Notes: generated by a model not told the origin, from the letters alone. A DNA stretch of 64,000 nucleotides from Stenogyne calaminthoides (GCA_037126765.1 JBBCBC010000027.1:9324406-9388405); one strand, 5' to 3'. Shown: positions 48,928 through 59,600, numbered from the stretch's first letter. A program made the numbers and translations.

Positions 48928-49963
48928 CTAACTCAGGTCTGTTCGGGTCGATATTGATAGACTCCAGTTGTTCGACAGGTGTTGATCGCTTTTTTTTTGC
49001 TTCCACCGAGGATCTTCGATTGACCCCCGATGTTCGTCATCTACCTCCATAGGTTCAAAACCTACGCGAGGTTCTAGGTCCGTTAGATCGTTTGGCGGAT
49101 CAATATTCATTAGATCTGGGAGATCAGGACATGTGTCACTATTCTGGACTCTGTGTTCGCGCATTCTGTGTTCGCGCATGGAGGTGTGCTCGTCAAAAGA
49201 TATTTTGGCAGCGTATTTGCCTGTTGGCTTGGCTCTTCGATCTCCCATGTTTGCTCCATCATGTTAACGATATTTTGCTTTTCTGGTGCACATGATAGCA
49301 AACAATCTCGAGCTTTTTTTTGGTCACCTTTTACGCTACCCGTTCCATCTTGTGTTGGAAATTTAACACAGTAATAATAAGTAGAACAGACAGCTTTAAA
49401 TTCCTGAATAAACGGGCGACCTAGAAACCCGTTATAAGTAGACGAAGCATCAACGATTACAAAATCTAGCATTCTAGTTCGTCGGATCTCCGGATCTAGA
49501 GTTGATTCTAACTCGACTCCTAACCTGATCATACCATAGGGTCGGGTTACAGATTCCCCAAAACCCATGATGGTGTGGTCACATGGTTCAATATAACTGC
49601 TCAAGTCCCCAACTTGCTTTTCCATTTGGTGCAGAGTGTTGACGAACAAAATGTTCGTGATATGCTCGTGATCGACCGAGGAGGCGGGTGCACCTTCAAC
49701 CCGGAGGAGAAAATACCGATGGTTAGAGAGTCATTATGGGGGGTGATTATACCGTCGACATCGTCTTCTGAAAACATGATTTGGTGAGAGGGAGGCGTGC
49801 TAGCTGATGTGCTCGCCATCTTCACTTGATGGATGCTTTGCATGTCACGCATCTCCATCTTCTTTCGTCTGTTCGATAATGTTGGTGCCTGATAACATCC
49901 ACCCACTGGACCATATTCAGGACGTATCATGTGGATCTCTTGACTTTCTCGACCTCTACCCAC
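48928..49963 (-). pseudogene. Gag C-terminus, protease region and linker of the Gypsy element, damaged
   Basis: Two overlapping minus frames. 49963-49601 has the pre-protease region (QIMFSEDDVDGIITPHNDSL). 49649-49110 has the later part of the aspartic protease (FVIVDASSTYNGFLGRPFIQ). The frame changes exactly where the catalytic Asp-x-Gly motif should lie, and no such motif is visible. 49248-48928 is a linker toward RT. The protease is therefore inactive in this copy. Confidence 0.75.
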
Positions 49964-49999
49964 AGTAGGAGCCCCTCTTTTGGGTAATTCAGACCTCTT

Positions 50000-50634
50000 A
50001 CGGGATTCTTCGGGATCACTTTGTCGGATGTTTCTTGACCTTTTAAACTTACCCCCTACGATCTCTTTTTTTTACGTTCGAGTCTCTTTCACGGGCTTTT
50101 TAGGAGGACCGAGTAAGACAATTTTCTTTGTATAACTTCCAAAGTTGACGAAGTAAATCACGACAATCTTCTGTATTATGCCCAATGTACTCGTGATAAT
50201 TACAATATTTGGAAGCATTAAGCCGATTCTTATCCATTATGATTCTTCGTGGCCTATCCAACATGTCCCGATCTTTGATTTGATTAAAAATTGTTTTTGC
50301 TGAAACGCCCAGAAGACTTCGTAGGGCGTTTGATTATGCTCTTTCTTCGAATGGTTTGAAAGACCCCCTCATTCATCACTTTTTTACCAAAAACTTTCTT
50401 TGTTGTTGGTTCCTGACCCAATCGTGATTGGGCGAGCAGATCCTACATGGCTATGATCTTGGCTGCTCGCTCTCGGAATTCGGAATATGTGTTCGGCCAA
50501 TCTTGATGCATGGCTTTCCACATATCAGTATTCAGGGTCAGGCCTTCGACCACCGCGAGGATCTTGGCATCCTCTTCAACTGGGGCCCCATCATACAAAC
50601 ATTTATCAAATCTTTCGATGTATGCTCGATCAGA
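50000..50634 (-). other. Remnant of the Gag C-terminal half
   Basis: Minus-strand similarity to Gag continues (FDKCLYDGAP- and AIVEGL-like segments) but is cut by stops and frame changes. I could not confirm a CCHC zinc knuckle. Confidence 0.45.
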
Positions 50635-51684
50635 CTAATCCCTTAGTTGGGAAAAATGTGTCAACCTTTGTTTTGGTGCTGGGAGAGCACACATGGATGA
50701 GAAATGGGACAGGAATTGCTGTCCCAACTGAGCGAAAGATGTGATGGACGCAACGGGCAAAGTTGAGAACCATTGGTGGGCACGGTCGCCCAACGTCATA
50801 GGGAATGATCGGCACTGCATCGCTTCGGTGGCGCCCATGACGATCATAAAGTCTGAGTATTTGCTGAGATGAACATATGGGTCAGACTCAGCATCGAACA
50901 TGGGGATTGGTGGTCGGATCTTTGCCACCCTCTCTTGTATTTCGGCTGCCATGATCGCCGGTGTTAGTGGCGAGCAGGGTAATGTGCTCGCCCGAGGGAG
51001 TCCTTTAGTCGCGGCCAGGTCAGCCTGTAAGCCTTCGATGGCTTTCAGCATTTCCGCAAATTTTGTGGAACTGACAGACTTGGATCTGGGCTGTATCCCA
51101 TCACGAGGACCCAGTGGGTCATGCTCGTGATGGGGCAGTCCCCCTTTCCAAGTTCGAGCTTGACTACCCAATCGATGATGGATAGACAATTTTGTTCCAG
51201 CCGATTTTTGTTCGGGATGCGGACGATTATGAGGATCTGAGGGAGTGGGCATGTTTATCGATTGTTCCCTCCCGGGATCCTGTCGCCTATTATTGCCGAT
51301 TCGGTCTTTGACGGAGAGCCTCAAACGTCCAAACGTTGATGGTCTGAACCCTTGAGGCTGCTCGTCATCCGACATATCATCTGCTTTTTTATTAGCCCAC
51401 TTCCGTCCAGCTTTTAACTTAACTTGCTCACTATCAGGTGTATGCGAGCGTCGATCATCATCATCTTGAGCTTTTAACTTGACCAACTCTTTTTCGGCCC
51501 TCTCTTTCTGTGCTCGCAGCAAGAAAGTGATGGCCTTTGTTGTGGCCGCCGGATCGTTGGCAATATCTTCAAGATTGATGGTCTCCACTGTCTGATCTTT
51601 GTGAGGTTGGCGATGAGCCTCTTTGCGATCGTGAGGTCGGCTTTGTCCCGACCTCTCTGTCTGTGTATTCCTAGATTGAGGCAT
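50635..51684 (-). pseudogene. Gag of the Gypsy element, interrupted
   Basis: A 349-codon frame. The N-terminal half is charged and low in complexity (Arg/Asp/Glu-rich, about residues 1-190). Then comes a retrotransposon Gag region with RAHQWFSTLPVASITSFAQL near residues 305-330, preceded by DPYVHLSKYSDFMIVMGATE. It ends at a stop directly after the core helix (RLTHFSQLRD). Similar sequence continues in the same orientation to about 50000 through further stops. Gag would form the particle that packages element RNA; this copy is truncated. Confidence 0.85.
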
Positions 51685-51749
51685 TATATTTCTTTTTTCT
51701 GCCTCGGCTAACTACGGGATTGTGTATGGGTTGGTTTTTTGGCACCCCA

Positions 51750-51766
51750 CCCTTCTTCTAGCGCCA
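51750..51766 (-). other. Primer-binding site of the Gypsy element
   Basis: Two bases inside the 5' LTR, the minus strand reads TGGCGCTAGAAGAAGGG, starting with the TGG that pairs with a tRNA CCA end. I cannot name the tRNA from memory. Confidence 0.7.
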
Positions 51767-51768
51767 AT

Positions 51769-52937
51769 TGTTGCGAGTCGTTTTATATGGAGAATATTAT
51801 GTGGCTAATTTGATGACAACTCACAAACAAAATATGTACGTGTAAAATATACTGTAAATAAGAGAAATTTGTTGACCCAGTTCGTCAAGAAATGACTACT
51901 CTGGGGGCGTTCCAAGCCAGGGATGTAGTATTGCGAGTTTTACACGTACAATACATGATAAATCTCATGAAGATGAATCGCTATGGATGAAGATGATTTG
52001 GAGAGTTGGTATATCAATGCTAGGGATTTTTATGTGTATGGATGAACTCTGGAATTTTACTAAATCTCACCCCTCTGGGAAATTTTTGTGAACCCGTCTT
52101 TTGTTGTTTTTTCTTCTATTTAGAGTACTTTGACAAGCATGAGCTGGTTTGGCAAGCATGAGCTGGAAACTTCGGGTCTTGCAAGAACTCATGTGATGCT
52201 GCCACGTTTCCAACTTCGTCTTCCAGATTGATCTTTGCACTTGCTTGTCTATAAGGTACTCTTTTGGTCGTCCAAATCAATCTTTTGCTCGACTGAATGC
52301 TTTGTTCGCCCCTTCAACCATATCAATTTTATGCCGGAATACGGTCCTCATCAAACATACTGACCCCTCAGGTTGTGCGAGCGCCGGGATGTCACGAGCC
52401 CGGGATGTCGAGCATCGAAGATCTTGACCCCTCCGGGTTGTCCGAGCCCGGGATGTCGAGCATCGAGCATAACCGACCCTTGGGTTGTCACGAGCCTTCG
52501 GGATGTCGAAAGCATCGAGCATCTTGACCCCTCTCGGTTGTCTGAGCCTTCAGGATGTCTGAGCATCGAGCATCACGACCACGAGGTCACTTGACTCAAA
52601 GTTATCGATTTCTTCTTCGATCGTCGGTTTGGTGATCAGTCAACATCTTTCGGGATCATACTGTTTTGCTCGATTAGTCTGGCGAACATACTGTTTGCTT
52701 TCGGTAAATTTGGTTGAGCAACCTTGGTTGGTAAATGGCGAGCTGGCGAACTAAACTTACTTCATAGGCGAGCATACTCGCATGGTTGACAAGTGGCGAG
52801 CTGGCGAACAAACTTGTTTGTTCGTCAAGCTTCGTGCACACTTATCCATCAAGCATGGTTATCTTAATATTATTCGAATATTACACGTGTCCTCTGACGT
52901 GTTCGATTAATACTGAGTAATTATATCGAACACAACA
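51769..52937 (-). repeat. 5' LTR of the Gypsy element
   Basis: 1169 bp with TG...CA ends, highly similar to 39705-40745. At the TATA position the minus strand reads CTCTAAATAG (about 52116-52125) where the 3' LTR has CTATAAATAG. It keeps a 130-bp segment (about 52783-52913) missing in the 3' LTR. Confidence 0.93.
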
Positions 52938-54552
52938 AATATATAAAAAAAATTTAAAAGTTAGGATTTTGATCTCACCATATTTTCTCTTATTCGTGCA
53001 TAACCTTTGTTCGATCCACGATATCGCGCCTCCATCGACTTGGGTTGATCGCGATTTTTATTACTTCGATTCTATAGTATAATAGAAATATGATAAACAC
53101 TGAAAAACTTAGGCAGTAGAAATTGAGGAAATGACATTGATCAATTTTACCTGGAAATCATCCTCCATAGCTCGCTCACAAACTCCTCCTCAAGATGGAG
53201 CCACCATAGGGCTATTTACGATCTGGGGGAGGCGGACTAGCCGAGTAAAGACCGGTTTACGGATCTCGTGTGTTACTTCTCAACCAAGTCCGAAAAATTC
53301 TTGGCCATTACTCCGACTTGCGACAATATTTGCTTCTTCTTTGTGTGGTCAAGACCTCTCGAATGTAGTCTATAATGATATAACATAACAATTTAGTAAA
53401 TTTAAGGGTCATACTACAACTTTCAATAAATATATAATTAACATACCATAAGTTCGTCCCATAATCTTTCCTTCAAAGGAGTCGGGTTTGGGCTACGCAT
53501 GATCCTTCGTCGGTGGCAAAGACGATAGAGATCACGCTCGATTGCGGCTCCAATGTAGATGGACAACGACTCTTTCTCTTTTTCAAATTTCTGTCCAAAC
53601 TCATTGAACGATAACTGCAATAACATAGTATTTAATTAGGTTCAACGATCAATCAATATATTTATCGATTTCAAACTGTTCAATTGTAATAAAATTACTT
53701 GAAGTGTTTTCCCCTTACTACGAGCTCTCTTAATAGATGACATGGTGACTATACCCCGAGTGCGCTTCTCCCCGGAGCTGCTAGTGGTGGTGGGAGCATC
53801 AGTGTCACACTCTCTCAAGTCATCAGGATGCTGTCGATCATATGCACCATGATCATATGCGCCATGATCTCCATCAGAATATCCATCATCATCTCCATCA
53901 TCTCCGGGATATGGCAAACGAGACATGATCCTGTAAAGCAGAAGAAACAACATTTAATAAGCAAAAAACAAACAATATTCAATAAACACGAAGAAACAAA
54001 ATTACATGATTACAAAAGTCTTCCACCCCATTCCTATACTCATCTGATAATCGATCTGCTCGAACCCACTTTCGATCCATATAGAACTACAGATGCCTAT
54101 AGAAAAGACAATATGAAGACGGCTTCTCAAGACAATTATCTTAAAGTATTAAACCTAAAAGCATATCTAACCATACTTAATCTACATTCATTTTAATTTT
54201 CTAATTTTGAAATCCTTCCAATTTTTCACTCATTCACAGTTTTTGTTACTTCTCAAGACAATATGTATCCTAATGTATCACCATTAATCATCATTAATCA
54301 TTAATCACTATCCATTCATTAAATTAATAACCAAAATATATCCTAATGTATTAATCCTAATTTATGCTTAAATCCTCACACAAGCATATTATCAAACACC
54401 TTAAGTGCATTATTCATCTCTAACAAAATGTTCATTTCTAACACTAACAAAAAATTCATTCAAGCCACTAACAACAATTAATCCAAGCTACTAACAACAA
54501 TATAATTAAACCAACATTAATCCCACACTAACAACAAATAATCATAACAAAT

Positions 54553-54603
54553 TAGCTATATATATCCTAACAATTAATCCCAAACATATATATATATAAA
54601 CAC

Positions 54604-54660
<57 letters not shown>

Positions 54661-54819
54661 CAATTAATCTCAAACATATATATATATATATATCCTAACA
54701 ATAATTAATCCCAAAAATATATATATATATATATATATATATCCTAACAATTAATCTCAAACATATATATATATATATATACACAATATTTATATATATA
54801 TCCTAACAATTATTCCCAA

Positions 54820-54866
<47 letters not shown>

Positions 54867-54945
54867 AATAAACACATGCAATATATATATATATATATAT
54901 ATATTAATTAAAATGTATATACATATATACATATATATATATATA
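54553..54945. repeat. Large TA microsatellite in CACTA copy 2
   Basis: Runs of (TA)n, one (CA)n tract, and interspersed TCCTAACAATTAATCCCAAA words. It is the inverted counterpart of 30645-30900 but longer. The 111-codon minus frame over it is not a gene. Confidence 0.9.
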
Positions 54946-55287
54946 AAAGAAAAAATACCTATATATATATGGAGGAGGAAGGCATGACATGACAAGGGGG
55001 AGGAGGGAGGATGGCGGGGGGGGGGGGGAGGAGGGCGGCAGAGGGAGAGGAGAGGGAGGGAGGAGGCCGGCGTGCGACGATTTGGGGGAGAAGGAGAAGC
55101 TAGGTCAACGACGACGGCGGCGATTTGGTTGGAGGAGGAAACCACAAGACAGCGGTGATGATTTGGGTTAGAGGGAGGAGCTAGGTCTTCGATCGGTTTG
55201 CGGCGATTTGGGGGGAGAGGAAATTGGGGAGAAGAAATGAAGGCAGGCCAAGTTATATATATATCTGATATAAAAAAAAAAAAAAAA

Positions 55288-55505
55288 GACAGCGGTTATT
55301 AACCGCTGTCCAAGTTTTTACTTAGACAGCGGTTATTAACCGATGTGCAAGTGATCTTGCAATGCGGTTTAAAACCGCTTTTCAAGTTTTATTCTTGAAC
55401 AACGGTTTCAAACCGCTGTCTTTTTTTTTAATAAAACCGCTCTCCAAGCTATAACTTGGAGAGCTGTTTGAAAAAAGAGCTGTCCAAGTGCAGCTGTGCA
55501 AGTCT
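55288..55505. repeat. Subterminal palindromic repeats, CACTA copy 2 gene-5' end
   Basis: GACAGCGGTTATTAACCGCT units and relatives, with TTGCAATGCGG and CTTGGAGAGC spacers. It mirrors 30134-30350. Confidence 0.8.
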
Positions 55506-55523
55506 AAATGTATAGCAGTGGAA

Positions 55524-56242
55524 ACTGAATATATAGGATTAACACGGCTTAAGTCTGTTCTTATATTTACTTTCTAATTATTAGCTAGTTGTGATATTTT
55601 GAAAATCTTTTCTACTTTGGTGTTATATTTTGTCGTTCATTATTTTTAATAAATTACGTGTGTTAATGATGATTTGTGGCGTTAATTAATTAATTATTAC
55701 CGTATGTATTATATATTAAAAATAGTGAAATACGAGATATAGCACAATATATAAAATGGAATATGTCTAAGTTGTTGGAATCGAATCGGACCGGCCGGTT
55801 CAATCGAGAACTGGTTCCCGAACGGATCTGGTCAAAAGTCAGAAGAACCGGGTTTTCTCTTTAAAAAAAAAGAAGAAGCTTTTAATTGCATATTAGTTTC
55901 TCACCAATATTTCTTGTGGGTATGGATATAAGTCCACCTCTGCCCCATTTTATACTACTTCCTCCCACATTTCCTCTAACATGTACTTAATGTGGGACAA
56001 AAATATGAGGTTCACCTTTTCTCCTTTAATATTATTTCCTCACACATTTCCTCTAATACTTACTCAACGTGGGACAATTTTTTTTTTCCTTTTCTTTCCA
56101 AGTTATTTTGAAATGTACTCCTTCCTTTCACAAGAAATCATCACGTTTATATTATTTGTATACCTTAAATTTGATTAATTAATGTTAGGTATAAATATTA
56201 TAATATGTACATTGATGAATTGACCATTTAAAAAAAATAGTA
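55524..56242. other. Intergenic; possible decayed hAT-type MITE end
   Basis: No gene. An ACCGG-rich patch at about 55783-55850, and another at about 56540-56600 beyond the Stowaway element, resemble the ends of the hAT MITE at 23430-23960. They may be two ends of one old copy. Confidence 0.35.
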
Positions 56243-56480
56243 CTACCTCCGTCCTGATTTAAATTGTCCATTTACTATTTGACTTGTGTTTTAGTGAGCG
56301 AGTTGTTTATTAATATTTAAAATGATAAATAGATTTTTAAGGTGGGGTATGATAGTGCTACCCCTCATCTATCCTACACCTCCTTAAAAGTCACTTATCA
56401 TTTCATATACTAATAAACAACTCGCTCGTTAAAATACGAGCCAAAAGTGAAATGGCCAATTAAAAACAGAACGGGGGGAG
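56243..56480. mobile_element. Stowaway-like MITE, second copy of the 10352-10589 family
   Basis: Left end CTACCTCCGTCCTGATTTAA; right end on the minus strand CTCCCCCCGTTCTG. TA on both sides (56241-56242 and 56481-56482). Exactly 238 bp, with internal TTTTTAAGGTGGGGTATGAT and ACAACTCGCTCGTTAAAA as in the intron 5 copy. Confidence 0.8.
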
Positions 56481-57814
56481 TATAATATAAGAAATATTGA
56501 AAAAAATAGATAAAGATCATTTTAACCATTGAATCGTTAGTCTAACCGATCCACCGGTTGAACCGCCAATCGATGTTCAGTCCAATTTAATCGTCAATCG
56601 GATTATGAAAATATTGAGACAGGTGATTCATGATGGCAGGGCAGATGTTTAATTTGAGGGAATTCGTAGAAGCTTACCTATTGAGATACTAATTTGAAGA
56701 AGAGAGGTGTGAAGCTAGTGTGAAGCGCCAATCGATGTACTAGTGTGAAGCTTATCCTAAATCAACCATTTACACCCTAAACACTAAATAATAAATCATA
56801 AATTATGATTTATTCGGGCCGGGTGAACCATGAACCACTTAGGCCGAGTGAACCCATGAACCACTCAATTTTGTCTTACCTTCACCAATTATATAATTTG
56901 GTTGTAAATTAAAGTTTTTTCATGTATAAAAAATTTTATTCTAGACTTTGTCTTTGAAGAATTCTATCTCATCTAAAAGTTCAAATTTTTAGAGAGGTGT
57001 GAAATTAATTTATTGGACAATTTAATATGCATAAAATTGCTTTCATCGAGACTTGAACCCAGGACGTGAGCATGAGCCTGAAGGCTCTGATACCATGAGA
57101 TGTGTTAAATTAATTTGCTTATTTAATTCCCTTAACATAATTAATCTTTTATATTTAATTTCCTTTTTACCTTTTCGATTTCGAAAATCAATTTATTTTA
57201 ATATAGTCATTTTGTCATGAGTTGTCATTAGTTGGTGACATGCAGAATAGTTTTGTCATACACAACTTGATCCATGGAATTCCAAAAGAACATAAGCGCC
57301 ATAAATTAAATCAAGGGGCAGATAAATAACTAATAAATAAAAGTTAAAGTTCATTAACTTTAATTGAAAGAAAAGAAAGAGTTGATAGTAAAACACAAAA
57401 AGGGAAAATAAAGCTCAAACTTCCTACTACTACATCTTACATATATTTGTAAACCTGATTCAGCCTATGTGGCGAAACCACGTCAGTTTGTGCAAAGCCC
57501 AATTTGATCATATTATTTCGTTTTAAAATCGTGCACTCTCATTAAAAGTAGTATTTTAAATTAATTTTTTTTAAGTCTATCTAATTAAATTAAATCTTTT
57601 ATTATATTTATTTGTAAAGATTCTTATATTCATATCCCATATCCTTATAAATTAAGCCTCTCAAGTCTCACCCTTATAAATTTAGCTCCTCGCATTCATA
57701 TCTTTTATTTTATTTATATGTAAATATACTTATATTCACGCCCACATTCATATTCACGCCTCACCTGAGTTTCTTCTTTTATGTCTTCTGCATTTATTAA
57801 TTTAATTTTATTTT
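56481..57814. other. Intergenic, with a retroelement primer-site-like motif
   Basis: No gene. At about 57081-57096 the plus strand reads GGCTCTGATACCATGA, the reverse of the TGGTATCAGAGCC initiator-Met primer site used by plant LTR elements. It is flanked at about 56995-57035 and 57096-57140 by related AATTAATTT...TTTAAT segments, which suggests a very small terminal-repeat (TRIM-like) element. A related sequence occurs near 61265-61350. Confidence 0.35.
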
Positions 57815-58385
57815 ATATATTATAGGGAGTATTGAGATAAGTAATTTAAGTTTGAATTGATTATGAATATTAATTTGTTACTATTGTATAATTATTATGA
57901 AATTGCAGGGAGTATTGATGATTTTGTATTGTATATTGTAAGGAGTATTGAGGTAAGAGTTCTGAATTGGTTGTGGATGAGTTTCTTCGTTTTGTTCATA
58001 AATTATTCTAATTTGATGAATTTGTTAATCTGATTTTGTTTTGTATATTGCAGAGAGTATTGAGGTAAGTAATTTAAATTATGAATTAATGAGTTTATTC
58101 TTTTCTGTTTAATAGCGATTCTTCTAATTTGATCAATTTGTTAAGTTTAATAGCAATTCTTTTAATTTGATCAATTTGTTAATCTCATTTTGTTTTGTAT
58201 ATTGCACGGAGTATTGAGGTAAGTAAATTCAGTTTTTGAATTGGTTGTGAATGTTTATTTCAATTGTGTAATTATTATGTATATTGCAGGGAATATTGAA
58301 GTAAATAATTGAATTATATTAATGTGTAATTAAATTAATTTTTTTTTTGGTATATTGTAGGGAATATCAAGGTAGGTAATTTGAC
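57815..58385 (+). repeat. Irregular tandem array with splice-like cores
   Basis: Seven cores of GGAGTATTGAG or variants at about 57826, 57909, 57942, 58054, 58208, 58290 and 58361. Most are preceded by TATATTGCAG-like and followed by GTAAGTAATTT-like sequence, with spacers of 30-150 bp that are themselves related (TAATTTGATxAATTTGTTAA). The cores look like 11-nt exons between an acceptor and a donor, but no protein frame runs through them. Confidence 0.7.
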
Positions 58386-59600
58386 TTTGAGTTATGAATT
58401 GGTTACCAATGTTTATTTCAATTGTATAATTTAATTAATTCTATAATTTATAATTTTCAACCGTGTGTAATAGTTTGTATCACATTTTAATATTTAATTT
58501 GTTAATTTAACACGAGTTTATTTAATTTGTTATTTATGTGATTTGGTTTAAATCCTTAATTTGATACTTAAGATCATGAAAATGGATCATATCACTTCTT
58601 TCAAAGAATTTGAATTATTGCAGCTTTTTTCTCTTATAATATTGTTTAGCTTGATTTCCTTAACTAAAAAAGGTTTGATTTCTTTCCGTTGGAAATGTGT
58701 TTAGTTATTCCGGTAAAGTTCAGGTTATTAATTCTGGCAATGTTTAGTGATGGCTTTGTTCTAATACCATTTGTGGTGATCTTAGCCGGTATAACCAATT
58801 CATATTTTGAATTCTTAATCAATTTCATGCTATTTTATTTGTATAATTCATTTTTTTAATAGTATACCATTAAATCAACTATTGCTCAACATTTAATAAT
58901 TAATTAGTCACTTATATTTTTTCTAAAAAATTTGGTATAAATCTATTAATTATTTTTGTTAAAACAAGTTCAGTCAAGTATATATTTTACAAAGTCTCTA
59001 TGCAAGAGATATGATATTTGTATTTTTTCCAAATAATTACTATAAATTTATTAATTATTTTTGTTCAAAAAAATATCTAATTTCAGACAAATAGAGTATA
59101 TAATTTGCAAAATTTAAAAAAAAAACTAATTGTTTGAAAATTTTTAAACAATTATAATTAGTTGTATCTATGTTGCTATATTTGATGTATAATTTTTTTT
59201 TTTACTATAAATTGTTTGAAGGATTTATAAATAGTTATAGCTAATCATATCTATACAAGATTTGCTATATACATATTTTTTAAGAATTATAGAAAATAAT
59301 ATTATTAAATCGATGCATAATATTCCAAAATCATGTGAATTTGAAATATAAGCAAAACATGTATCATTGGCCATGGACAATAATATATTTATAAATAAAT
59401 TAAGAGACACATGCGTGAGATGTAACATAATTTGGGAATTGACGCTTTAATATTTTGAAAGTGAATGTTAATTTGTGCTAAATTGTACCCGGTCTAATGT
59501 ATGAAACCATCTCATACGATTTTTTGTCATAAATTAATTATATTTATTAAATATTTAAAGTATTTAATTTAAAATAATATTGTAAAATTTTATTTTCAAT
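58386..59600. other. AT-rich stretch, probably Helitron interior
   Basis: No gene, no Rep/helicase frame and no terminal-repeat element seen. If the 3' terminus at 59629 is real, this is non-autonomous Helitron sequence. Confidence 0.4.

Larger units (their letters stand above)
39705..52937 (-). mobile_element. Ty3/Gypsy Tat-lineage LTR retrotransposon, TSD AATAT
   Basis: 13,233 bp, flanked by AATAT at 39700-39704 and 52938-52942. On the minus strand: 5' LTR 51769-52937, primer-binding site, gag, protease, RT, RNase H, a second archaeal-type RNase H, integrase, a long spacer carrying an opposite-strand gene region, polypurine tract, 3' LTR 39705-40745. The dual RNase H, and an antisense reading frame between integrase and the 3' LTR, are established marks of the Tat lineage (Ogre, Retand and relatives). 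Stops and frameshifts in gag, pol and the antisense gene show it is defective. It lies in intron 4 of the CACTA copy 2 gene, on the same strand as that gene. Confidence 0.95.
37324..53926 (-). pseudogene. CACTA copy 2 gene: En/Spm-associated protein with C-terminal Ulp1 protease domain
   Basis: Predicted exons on the minus strand: 53699-53926, 53447-53614, 53151-53369, 52979-53071, 39525-39676, about 39087-39439, 38752-39003, 38355-38682, 38090-38266, 37873-37986, 37695-37776, 37519-37614, 37324-37437. Exon 1 is an Asp/Gly/Tyr-rich start (MSRLPYPGDDGDDDGYSDGD). Exons 2-5 resemble the plant Ptta/En/Spm transposase-associated region. Exon 7 looks like a DUF8039-type domain (GMIHGHPITPGFVRVTLDVP). 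Exons 10-12 carry Ulp1 cysteine-protease residues: His in NHWV, Asp in FMDP, Gln in VPMQRDNE, Cys in HCGHFVCCF. Intron 4 contains the 13.2-kb Gypsy element. The exon 6 acceptor reads CGG where copy 1 has CAG, and exon 6 has a frame change near 39305. Known relatives accompany CACTA elements; the protease's substrate is unknown. Confidence 0.75.
36757..55520 (-). mobile_element. CACTA transposon copy 2, TSD GAA, split by a Gypsy element
   Basis: Ends CACTAATACACATTTGGGC at 36757 and, on the minus strand from 55520, CACTGCTATACATTTAGAC. GAA flanks both sides (36754-36756 and 55521-55523). The total is 18.8 kb, of which 13.2 kb is the nested Gypsy element, leaving about 5.5 kb, nearly the length of copy 1. 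It is opposite in orientation to copy 1. It carries the better-preserved copy of the Ulp1-domain gene. No TNPD transposase is seen, so it is probably non-autonomous. Confidence 0.93.

Noticed and set aside
53828..54196. 122-codon plus-strand frame (and its counterpart at 31321-31743)
   Set aside because: It is antisense to exon 1 of the CACTA gene and runs into non-coding flank; the frame is shared only because the DNA is homologous.
54810..55145. 111-codon minus-strand frame with Ile/Tyr repeats
   Set aside because: It translates the TA/CA microsatellite and pyrimidine-rich leader of CACTA copy 2.
57040..57100. Possible tRNA gene or SINE (GGTTCAAGTC-like B box on the minus strand)
   Set aside because: No cloverleaf could be drawn and the adjacent TGGTATCAGAGCC fits a retroelement primer site better.
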